Shown here piece after piece: positions 15,858 to 23,455 of a DNA stretch of 51,123 bases; positions within the stretch are counted from its first letter, which is position 1; each line of letters starts with the position of its first letter. This DNA comes from Parapedobacter soli. GTDB taxonomy: Bacteria > Bacteroidota > Bacteroidia > Sphingobacteriales > Sphingobacteriaceae. A program made the translations under genes and the position numbers. Below the pieces are notes generated by a model. It was not told the origin of the DNA, made no database searches, and was given only the letters and a program-made list of their open reading frames with translations. The DNA is taken from positions 1 through 51,123 of the forward strand of contig NZ_JAMXAY010000010.1 in NCBI RefSeq assembly GCF_025460835.1. The letters run 5' to 3'.

Positions 15858-16502
15858 ATGAACACAAAAGTGATCATTGGTGCCGTCATTCTTTTGGTTT
15901 TGCCTTTTGCGTTTCTGGCAAGCAAAATGATAAACGACAGACCAAGCAACGAGCAATCAAGGAAAGAGAATACGTTAAACAAGCAGGTAAACGACAAACA
16001 TATGGCTAATAGTAAAAAAGTATATATCGCAGGTGGGTGTTTCTGGGGGATGGAAGATCTGTTCAGAAACCAAAAAGGCATTTTAGATACCGAGGTAGGG
16101 TATATCGGTGGAAAAAATGAAAACCCTACTTATGAAAACCATCCCGGCCACGCCGAGGGGATTGAAATCACGTATGATACGACCGTAACCAATTTCAAAA
16201 ATATTTTGGATTATTTTTTTCGTATCCATAATCCTACAACGGTTAATAGACAAGGTAACGACATTGGATCGAGCTATCGATCGGCAATTTTCTATCAAAA
16301 TGAAGAGGAAAAGCAAACGGCTGAAGAAATGATAGACATCGTAAATCGATCGAACCGATGGGACGGAAAAGTGGTTACTACATTGGAACCATATACCAGG
16401 TTCTGGCCCGCGGAGGATTACCATCAGGACTATCTGGTTAAAAAGCCCAATGGTTATACCTGCCACTTTGAGCGGTTTGGAACATTTTTAGATGAAGAAT
16501 AG
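15858..16502 (+). CDS. msrA: peptide methionine-S-sulfoxide reductase MsrA, membrane-anchored/exported
   Basis: A 214-residue protein. Residues 1-22 are a hydrophobic signal or anchor, then a polar linker to about 50, then the MsrA catalytic domain. Catalytic Cys61 lies in AGGCFWGMED; other conserved parts are EVGYIGG, NHPGHAEGIEITYD, IHNPTTVNRQGNDIGSSYRS and the C-terminal YHQDYL. It repairs the S-epimer of oxidised methionine, here outside the cytoplasm. An internal ATG at 16002 (MANSKKVYIAGG) would give a cytoplasmic form, but the upstream hydrophobic segment is well formed. No partner msrB is in the window. Confidence 0.93.
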   Translation: MNTKVIIGAVILLVLPFAFLASKMINDRPSNEQSRKENTLNKQVNDKHMANSKKVYIAGGCFWGMEDLFRNQKGILDTEVGYIGGKNENPTYENHPGHAEGIEITYDTTVTNFKNILDYFFRIHNPTTVNRQGNDIGSSYRSAIFYQNEEEKQTAEEMIDIVNRSNRWDGKVVTTLEPYTRFWPAEDYHQDYLVKKPNGYTCHFERFGTFLDEE

Positions 16503-16585
16503 AAAACAGCCATAATTATCACAATGTATACCGACAAGATCCAAAACACCATCGACATCTTGAATTTTTAACGAAAATAAAAACT

Positions 16586-17392
16586 ATGCGGAACAGTGTG
16601 TTTACCTTAGTGTGTTTGGCATTGATGGCGTGGAACGCGTTTGGACAGGAGGATGCCGAAAGGGCTAAATACGAGCTCATCCGGGAAACCATCAACTTTT
16701 TAGCAACGGACAAGACGGTTTCGCAAGACACAGCATTTCGGATTACATGCGAAACGCTTGATTATGGATGCTTTGGGCAGCAGTTGTCCAGTAACCCCAT
16801 AACGGGTATCGTAACATGGTATAACCGTTGGCAGTCTATTCCGGTAACCAAGAAGGAAGAGCTACAGCGCTTGAAAGAACGGATATTCGCAGATATCCTC
16901 GATAGACCGGGTAAAGGATACCGAAAACAATTAGCAGGCTACAGCGGTTATGCTGCCCGCGTGGCCGACCTCCTTGGGCCGCCATCCGGAAATACAGTGA
17001 CCACGGATGAAGGGGCTGAAGATACAGCAGCATTAGAACTGGTGCCAGACCACGCCGGATTGCAAACGATATACCCCGAACAATTAACCGATCAGATTGA
17101 TAACCCCGAAAACGAAAATCCTATGATTGCCTACATTGCCATTATTATCGGCCTCGCCGCACTGGCCCTTGCAGCACTGCCTTTTATCAAGAAAAAAGAG
17201 CCGCATGAGTCCGCAGATTTCAGTAAATCGGATGAGCTGCACGTACGCCTCGATGGGATTGCGATGCGGATGAAAAACCTGGAACAAAAAATCGGTGATG
17301 CCCAGATGGCTGATGCCGTGGCCCACCTGACTGAGATCATGGAGTCTGTGGAAAAACGGGTCGTTGAACTAGAACGCCGTAAGGGCGAGTGA
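16586..17392 (+). CDS. hypothetical protein: signal peptide, soluble domain, one TM helix, coiled-coil tail
   Basis: A 268-residue protein I do not recognise. Visible parts are a cleavable signal (about 1-20, ending AFG), an extracytoplasmic domain with two cysteines in TCETLDYGCFG (about 54-64), and an acidic linker. One transmembrane helix follows (about 180-200, MIAYIAIIIGLAALALAALPF, then KKK), then a cytoplasmic helical tail of about 65 residues with heptad-like spacing (MKNLEQKIGDAQM...VEKRVVELERR). This suits a membrane-spanning structural or signalling protein. It lies between msrA and the VOC gene on the same strand with short gaps. Confidence 0.7.
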   Translation: MRNSVFTLVCLALMAWNAFGQEDAERAKYELIRETINFLATDKTVSQDTAFRITCETLDYGCFGQQLSSNPITGIVTWYNRWQSIPVTKKEELQRLKERIFADILDRPGKGYRKQLAGYSGYAARVADLLGPPSGNTVTTDEGAEDTAALELVPDHAGLQTIYPEQLTDQIDNPENENPMIAYIAIIIGLAALALAALPFIKKKEPHESADFSKSDELHVRLDGIAMRMKNLEQKIGDAQMADAVAHLTEIMESVEKRVVELERRKGE

Positions 17393-17419
17393 GGTTAAAT
17401 AAAAAAAATAATTTATTAT

Positions 17420-17427
17420 TTAAGTTT
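17420..17427 (+). promoter_or_regulatory. -7 box of the VOC gene, predicted leaderless
   Basis: TAAGTTTG at 17420-17427 is exactly consensus and ends 5 nt before ATG 17433. No exact TTTG is present at the -33 distance. Confidence 0.5.
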
Positions 17428-17432
17428 GATAT

Positions 17433-17900
17433 ATGAAACAATCTATAATCCGGTGCATCTTCGTCAGTACATGCTTATTCGGATACGTATTCCATGGCTA
17501 TGGACAAGAGAAGAAGACAGCATTCAACCATGTCGCACTATCTGTTTATGACTTGAAGAAAAGTGCTTCATTCTACGAAGAGGTGTTGCAGCTTGACACG
17601 ATACCCGAACCTTTTAAGATAGGTAAGCACAAATGGTTCAAAATCGGCCCTGGTTTATCGTTGCACCTTGTCAATGATGCGCCGGAAATCACTGAGCACC
17701 GACGGAATACGCATATCTGCTTCAGTGTGGCCTCCATAGACGAGTTCGTTGGCCGGCTCAATGAGTTTGGTGTGGCATATTACAATGTGCAACAAGAACG
17801 TGGTAAAGTAGGGGTCCGGGTGGATGGGGTAAAGCAGCTCTATATTCAGGACCCTGATGGATATTGGATAGAAATAAACGATGAACGAATAGGACGGTAA
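17433..17900 (+). CDS. secreted glyoxalase/VOC-superfamily protein
   Basis: A 155-residue protein with a signal peptide (about 1-25, ending YGQ) and one vicinal-oxygen-chelate domain. FNHVALSVYDLKKSASFYEEVL supplies the first metal His, HICFSVASIDEFVGRL the second module, and IQDPDGYWIEIND the terminal metal Glu. VOC enzymes include lactoylglutathione lyases, dioxygenases and resistance proteins. An exported copy is unusual for glyoxalase I, so the substrate is unknown. A start at 17433 agrees with a -7 box ending at 17427. Confidence 0.85.
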   Translation: MKQSIIRCIFVSTCLFGYVFHGYGQEKKTAFNHVALSVYDLKKSASFYEEVLQLDTIPEPFKIGKHKWFKIGPGLSLHLVNDAPEITEHRRNTHICFSVASIDEFVGRLNEFGVAYYNVQQERGKVGVRVDGVKQLYIQDPDGYWIEINDERIGR

Positions 17901-17952
17901 AAATTGTAACTGGCTATAACTATGTGTAACTTGCGCGGGCAAATAAGAGTAT

Positions 17953-18735
17953 ATGCAGTATAGGCAATGGCGGGGAGGATCCGAGAAGCGGGAAACCAAT
18001 CAGCACGTGTATGGTATCCGTGCAGTCATGGAAGCCATCGATGGCGGAAAAGAAATCGAGTCTCTTTTCATTCAACGGGGATTGTCCGGACCATTGTTCC
18101 AGGAGCTGAAGCAGTTGCTCCGGCAGTATGACATCGGTTACCAGCAGGTACCCGTGGAAAAGCTGAACCGGATGACGCGCAAAGTCCATCAGGGGGTAAT
18201 AGCCGTTATCTCACCCATTACCTACCAGCGGGTGGAAGATGTAGTGCCGCTCATATATGAAAGGGGAGAGGTGCCCTTGCTCCTCATCCTCGATGGCATT
18301 ACCGATGTACGCAATTTCGGTGCAATTGCCCGGACGGCCGAGTGCGTGGGCGCGCATGCCGTCATTGTACCCAGAAAAGGCTCGGCCGAAATCAATCCCG
18401 ACGCCATCAAGACCTCCGCAGGCGCCTTATTCAAAATCAATGTTTGTCGCGAAGATAATTTATCGCGTACGGCACGGTTCCTCCAGGAATCGGGCATACA
18501 GGTAGTAGCCTGTACGGAAAAAACCGAAAATAGCATCTACGAATTGGATTATTCAGGACCAACAGCGTTTATCCTCGGTTCAGAAGAACGGGGGATTGCT
18601 GATGACCTGATTCGTGTTTCCGACCAATTGGCGCGTATCCCGATGACGGGTACTATCGCATCGCTCAACGTTTCCGTTTCAGGAGGCATTGTACTTTATG
18701 AAACACTTAGACAGCGTATGGCAACCGTTAAATAG
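17953..18735 (+). CDS. rlmB: 23S rRNA 2'-O-methyltransferase RlmB (SpoU/TrmH family)
   Basis: A 260-residue SPOUT methyltransferase, predicted to methylate the ribose of G2251 in the 23S rRNA P loop. It has an N-terminal substrate-binding domain (VYGIRAVMEAI near 20, KVHQGVIAVISP near 78) and a C-terminal knotted domain. SPOUT motifs are DGITDVRNFGAIARTAECVG, FILGSEERGI and IPMTGTIASLNVSVSGGI. Length is normal. Its last 8 bases overlap the convergent THX gene, another ribosome gene, so transcription of both must interleave. Confidence 0.92.
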   Translation: MQYRQWRGGSEKRETNQHVYGIRAVMEAIDGGKEIESLFIQRGLSGPLFQELKQLLRQYDIGYQQVPVEKLNRMTRKVHQGVIAVISPITYQRVEDVVPLIYERGEVPLLLILDGITDVRNFGAIARTAECVGAHAVIVPRKGSAEINPDAIKTSAGALFKINVCREDNLSRTARFLQESGIQVVACTEKTENSIYELDYSGPTAFILGSEERGIADDLIRVSDQLARIPMTGTIASLNVSVSGGIVLYETLRQRMATVK

Positions 18736-18862
18736 ACTTCTCGTCGTTTTTTTTCGCTGCGGCTTCCTGTGACTTCTTTCGTTTCTTGGCCGACTGCCGT
18801 CTCCGGCCGTAGGTTCCGTTCACGATTTTCCCACGCTTGGTTTTCTTATCTCCTTTTCCCAT
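18728..18862 (-). CDS. 30S ribosomal protein THX
   Basis: A 44-residue, strongly basic peptide on the minus strand: MGKGDKKTKRGKIVNGTYGR, then RRQSAKKRKK and a charged tail ending at TAA (18728-18730). The MGKGDKKT-RGK-YGR pattern is that of THX, a small 30S protein first seen in Thermus and common in Bacteroidota, where it sits in the head of the subunit. The tail after about residue 25 is longer than in the shortest homologues. It overlaps the rlmB 3' end tail to tail. Confidence 0.85.
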   Translation of the reverse strand: MGKGDKKTKRGKIVNGTYGRRRQSAKKRKKSQEAAAKKNDEKSI

Positions 18863-19125
18863 ATTGATTAGATGACTTGTCAAACATAATAAAATAGGGT
18901 TCCGAAAATTTTAAAACGAATATAGCGATTACCAGCGTCAAAACCGAAAAATGACGATGTTTTTCGCTAGATATTGGTGTTTATTTGCATTAACTCGTGG
19001 TTAATTATACTTTTTAAACTATTGTAAATCAATTTATAATATATTATATATAATCTATTTGTTTAAAGCGTTTCCTTGCACGTATTTCTCACCGTAATAC
19101 CACAATTTTCGCATATCTTAGTGGG

Positions 19126-19569
19126 ATGTTGGAAAAGCAATATACGCCCGGCGGCTTGCCCATTCGTGTGGAAATAGCGGATGGCATGGTGCGTATTGTT
19201 AGTGACCGGCCACTAAAACAAACCGTGGTTGCTCAACCTGAAGCGGCCACCAGTACATTAATTGCAGAGATTAAGGCAGACTATAAGGTTGCGTTTGGCA
19301 AGCACATTGATATACAAGACGATTCCTTCATCGTGGAAATATGGGGACATTTATATGCTGATTATTTGTTGCTTAAATACAGTAAAATACTGAGATATAT
19401 ATTCATGTTTGGTTTATATGCCAGGTTTCGTCGTTCTTGTGAAACAATTGACTGTGGCGAATATGAGAAAGACCCTAATCGGTGGTTGTGGAATAAGTTG
19501 GTGCCATTTCGGCAATTGCTGGCCCGGCGATTGGGCAATATCCCGTCATCTCGCTTTTCGGAAGGTTAA
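19126..19569 (+). CDS. hypothetical protein, 147 aa
   Basis: I do not recognise a family. The N-terminus (MLEKQYTPGGLPIRVEIADGMVRIVSD...) looks like a beta-rich fold. The central GHLYADYLLLKYSKILRYIFMFGLYARF is moderately hydrophobic but too interrupted for a clear transmembrane helix, and the C-terminus is basic. A near-consensus box TATCTTAG ends 4 nt before the ATG, supporting this start. The upstream gap 18863-19125 is very AT-rich and holds nothing else I can identify. The gene is convergent with smc, 55 nt apart. Confidence 0.6.
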   Translation: MLEKQYTPGGLPIRVEIADGMVRIVSDRPLKQTVVAQPEAATSTLIAEIKADYKVAFGKHIDIQDDSFIVEIWGHLYADYLLLKYSKILRYIFMFGLYARFRRSCETIDCGEYEKDPNRWLWNKLVPFRQLLARRLGNIPSSRFSEG

Positions 19570-19624
19570 TCCAATAGCACTGATGTCCGCTAGGGCATAT
19601 CCTTATTGATTTCATCGCTATGTA

Positions 19625-22600
19625 TCAAGCGACTTCGCGCATATCAACAGCAACCACACGGGAAATGCCTTGCTCGACCATGGTGACCCCATAGATAATA
19701 TCGGTGCTGGCGATCGTACGCTTATTGTGCGAGACGATAATAAACTGCGATTGGTCGGAAAACTTGCGGATAATGTTATTGAACTTATCAATGTTGGTAT
19801 CGTCGAGGGGTGCATCTACCTCATCAAAAATACAGAAGGGCGCAGGCTTAAGAAGGTACAGTGCAAAAAGCAGCGCAATCGATGTTAACGTCTTTTCCCC
19901 ACCGGATAGTTGGTTAATGGATAATGGTCGCTTGCCTTTGGGACGCGCCATGATGTCGATATCGGACTCCAAGGGATTCTCCGGGTCGGTAAGAATCAGG
20001 TCGCAGGTATCCTCCTCATTGAATAAGGAGCGAAATACAGTAATGAAGTTATCGCGGACTTTGCTAAAGGCGGACATGAACTTATCGCGTGCGGTATCAT
20101 CAATTTCCCGGATTGTTTCCAGTAGTGAGTTTTTCGCGTCCAATAAGTCCTGCTTTTCCTTGATGATGAAGGTGTAGCGTTCGTTCATCTCTTGGTATGC
20201 TTCCATCGCCATCGGGTTGATGCTTCCGAAGTCGTCCAATTGCCGTCGAAGTTTATCGGTTTTTTGGCGGAGGGTTTCCTCGTCCTGTACGGCAACTGTT
20301 TCGCCTTCGTTGGGCTCGGGCAGTGACAGGTCATTGATATCGATGGAGAATTCGACGGAAAGTCTTTCTTTCAACGCATTGAGGTCGAGTTTTAGATTTG
20401 TTTTCTTGTCACGAAGTTCATCAAGCAGGACGTCTACCTGTTCTTTCTGCCGGCGCAAATGCGTTATTTGTTCTTCAGTTTCATTTATCTTCCCCCGGGA
20501 GGCGTAATAATCGTCTTCTATTTCCTGTAATCCCTTTTCATAGGCTTCTTTCTGGGTGTACATTGCAACGAGATCATCATCGGAATCATCCACATGCTGC
20601 AGCGTGTCTTTTATGGCTGCTTGCACCTGTTCATATTCCACTGTATTTTTGGCGATCCGGCTCTCGTAGGTCTCCTGTAGACTTTCGCGGTACTCCAGGT
20701 CCTTGTTTATGCTTGCTACCGCATTTTGCTGTTGGTGGAAACGGATATTCTCTTGGTTGAACTCAGACGATTTATCGGTCAGTATATCAGATAGTTCTTG
20801 GTAAGTAATCTGCATTTCTTGTAGTTCGGCACCCGTACGCTCTCTTTCTTCGTTCAACTTCACGATTCTGGGTTCGGCCGCACGCAGGTCTGCAGCTATA
20901 CTCATCATCTTCTGTTCGATATCTTGTTTCCGGTTCTGGCTATTGGTGATGAAGGCCGCATACTGTTCCTGCTTGGTTTTTACAGATACCAGTTCATTAT
21001 TCAGGCGGTTTAGCTGACGGGTCAATTCTTCGATATCCGCTTTTTTGGAGCTGCTTTTCATCACGGTCACCTGTTGGATAGCGTCATCCAACGCCTCCTG
21101 TTGCTTGGCAATACGCAGGCCCAACGATTTGATTTCTTTTGTCAGGTTTTCCAGGTTCTTTGCTCGGCCGATGCGCTTGCCCTCGAATAACCCTACGGAG
21201 CCGCCCGATAAGCCTAGCCTATTTTTGCTGAACTTGCCGCTTTTATGGAGGAGTACAATATCCTCCTGAGGTAGTTTACTGGCTGTCGCTAACTCGTCCT
21301 CGTTCTCAAGGAGATACACGTTGTTAAGCAATGTGCGGCAGAGGGGGAGGTATTGTTCTTCCACGCTGATAATCTCGAGCGCTGAGATGAGCCGCTCGCC
21401 GGGCTTGAGCACCGGCATCGTATCCCCATGGTTGCCGATGGCGTCGAGCACGAAGAAATTGGCACGCCCACGTGCTGCGTCGCTCAATAACCGGATGGCA
21501 TGTACAGCCTCGTCCAGCCGTTGAACGACATAATGGTTCATGTAAGGCTCCAGGTAGTTCTCGATGGCAACCCGATATTCTTCCTGGCAGAAAAGGATAT
21601 CCGAAAATAGGGGATATTGGTTTTTCCACCCGGCATTTTTACGAAGGAAGCGTATTGAGTCAGGAAATCCCTCCAGGTTATCTACCAACGACTTGGTGAG
21701 GTTGTATTCGTTTTGCTTGGCGTCGAGTTGTCGATTGTCGTGTATCAGGCCCTCTTTGAGGGATTGAATAGCCTTCTCTGTAGCATCCAGCCGTTGTTGT
21801 AGGGCGGTTTCAGCGTCGTAAGCGGCATTATATGTTTGTTGTACGGCTTCCGTTTGGTCTTCCAGCTCAGCAACCAATACATTGAATTGGTCGAGCTCTG
21901 CGGCTTTGGATTCAGCGTCGGTTACATTCCGAAGGCTCTCCTGTTCGAGCGCATCATGTTGGATGCGTAGTACGGCTATTTCCTTTTCCAGTTTATAGAT
22001 TGCATTCTGCTCCTCATTGTGCCGACGTATCGTGCCGTCGAGTTTTTGCTTAGTGCTATGCTGCTGGCCACGTAGTTCGTCCACCTCCGCTCGGCGCTGC
22101 TCCAAAGTGATGGTGATTGCATTTAGTTTTTGTTGAGCTTCGAGGTGCTCTTCATTGAGGCGCTTAATGTTGTACAGCACATGATTGAGTTGCTGCCGGT
22201 CCTGTGCGAGCTCGTTACTGATCCTCGCTTCTTTATCTTTCAGGTTCCGGAGCTGCTCGTTCTTCACCTTCTTATCACTTTCATACGCGCGTATCTTGGC
22301 CACGTATTCGTTTGTGGCTCGTTGCTGCGCCGCTAGATTTTTTTCCTTAGCCAGGCTCTCCTGCTTCAGCTGTTGGGTGAGCGCTTCCAGTGTCGCGATT
22401 GCTGTGCCGATGCGTGTCTGCTCGGCACGGTGAGCGAGCTCTTGGGCGTCGAGCGATGCCAACGACTCTTTGAAATGGCCGATGCGATAAGTAGCCAGTG
22501 CAATGCTCGACACTTTATACTCTTCTTTGATCCGATAATATCGCTCGGCCTTCTTGGCTTGGTTTTCCAGTGTTTTGAGGTTCTTTTCGATTTCGAATAG

Positions 22601-23182
22601 CAGGTCATCCACACGCTCCAGATCACCTTCTGTATCTCTTAATTTGTTGAGTGTCTGCTTTTTGCGAACTTTATATTTAGAAATTCCAGAGGCTTCTTCA
22701 AACAGTATCCGCCGTGAGTTCTCTTTATTGTTGATGATCTCATCGATCATTTTTAACTCGATGATGGAATAGGTATCCGCACCAATCCCCGTATCGAGGA
22801 AAAGGTCGGTGATATCTTTCAGTCGGCACTTCACATCATTGAGCCGGTATTCGCTTTCGCCACTCCGGTATAGCTTCCGGGTAATGGTTACCTGCGAAAA
22901 CTCAGTTGGTAAAATATTCTTGGTATTGTCGAACGAGAGCGATACTTCGGCCAGATTCGCCGCCTTACGGCTTTTGGTACCATTGAAGATGATATTTTCC
23001 ATCTTTTCGGAGCGTAAAACACGCGTGCTTTGCTCGCCTAATACCCAGCGTATGGCATCCACCACGTTCGATTTCCCGCAACCGTTAGGTCCTACGATAG
23101 CGGTGACACCCTCATTGAAATGAATGGTGATCTTATCGCCAAAACTTTTAAACCCCTTTATTTCGAGCTTGGTCAGCTGCAT
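19625..23182 (-). CDS. smc: chromosome segregation protein SMC
   Basis: A 1185-residue structural-maintenance-of-chromosomes ATPase that forms the core of condensin with ScpA/ScpB. Walker A GPNGCGKSN is at residues 31-39. A long N-terminal coiled coil is followed by a globular hinge (about 520-640, with FPDSIRFLRKN and GKFSKNRLGLSGGSVGLFEGKRIGRA) and a second coiled coil. The C-terminal head has the signature LSGGEKTL from 1092 and Walker B FCIFDEVDAPLDD from about 1116. Length and order are standard. The start is an ATG, divergent from the DUF1549 gene with a 273-bp gap. Confidence 0.97.
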   Translation of the reverse strand: MQLTKLEIKGFKSFGDKITIHFNEGVTAIVGPNGCGKSNVVDAIRWVLGEQSTRVLRSEKMENIIFNGTKSRKAANLAEVSLSFDNTKNILPTEFSQVTITRKLYRSGESEYRLNDVKCRLKDITDLFLDTGIGADTYSIIELKMIDEIINNKENSRRILFEEASGISKYKVRKKQTLNKLRDTEGDLERVDDLLFEIEKNLKTLENQAKKAERYYRIKEEYKVSSIALATYRIGHFKESLASLDAQELAHRAEQTRIGTAIATLEALTQQLKQESLAKEKNLAAQQRATNEYVAKIRAYESDKKVKNEQLRNLKDKEARISNELAQDRQQLNHVLYNIKRLNEEHLEAQQKLNAITITLEQRRAEVDELRGQQHSTKQKLDGTIRRHNEEQNAIYKLEKEIAVLRIQHDALEQESLRNVTDAESKAAELDQFNVLVAELEDQTEAVQQTYNAAYDAETALQQRLDATEKAIQSLKEGLIHDNRQLDAKQNEYNLTKSLVDNLEGFPDSIRFLRKNAGWKNQYPLFSDILFCQEEYRVAIENYLEPYMNHYVVQRLDEAVHAIRLLSDAARGRANFFVLDAIGNHGDTMPVLKPGERLISALEIISVEEQYLPLCRTLLNNVYLLENEDELATASKLPQEDIVLLHKSGKFSKNRLGLSGGSVGLFEGKRIGRAKNLENLTKEIKSLGLRIAKQQEALDDAIQQVTVMKSSSKKADIEELTRQLNRLNNELVSVKTKQEQYAAFITNSQNRKQDIEQKMMSIAADLRAAEPRIVKLNEERERTGAELQEMQITYQELSDILTDKSSEFNQENIRFHQQQNAVASINKDLEYRESLQETYESRIAKNTVEYEQVQAAIKDTLQHVDDSDDDLVAMYTQKEAYEKGLQEIEDDYYASRGKINETEEQITHLRRQKEQVDVLLDELRDKKTNLKLDLNALKERLSVEFSIDINDLSLPEPNEGETVAVQDEETLRQKTDKLRRQLDDFGSINPMAMEAYQEMNERYTFIIKEKQDLLDAKNSLLETIREIDDTARDKFMSAFSKVRDNFITVFRSLFNEEDTCDLILTDPENPLESDIDIMARPKGKRPLSINQLSGGEKTLTSIALLFALYLLKPAPFCIFDEVDAPLDDTNIDKFNNIIRKFSDQSQFIIVSHNKRTIASTDIIYGVTMVEQGISRVVAVDMREVA

Positions 23183-23337
23183 CTATGCAATCATTCCTTT
23201 CGTTCTTCCAGTGCGAATTTAAGAAATTGGTTTGAGTTTTTTACTTCACACTGAATAACATAAAGAAGCCTTGCATATATCGATACTTCGAGGACGGTCA
23301 CCTGAATCGGAAACCAGACACAACGGCGACGACAGCA

Positions 23338-23368
23338 GGAAAGTACAGGATGCTTTCCCGGTTTTTTT
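23338..23368 (+). terminator. intrinsic terminator or leader attenuator upstream of the DUF1549-type gene
   Basis: GGAAAG (23338-23343) pairs with CTTTCC (23353-23358); CGG and seven T residues (23362-23368) follow. No coding gene on this strand lies upstream, because smc points the other way. It must therefore end a short RNA or sit in the leader of the gene at 23456. The preceding 50 bases (23290-23337) are noticeably GC-rich compared with flanks. I see no consensus promoter for it. Confidence 0.45.
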
Positions 23369-23455
23369 ACGTACTTTAGTTGGTAAACGACATATTATAA
23401 ACCAGTGTATGATTAAACGAACAGGAATTATGGGCTCGCACATCGTCAATTACCT

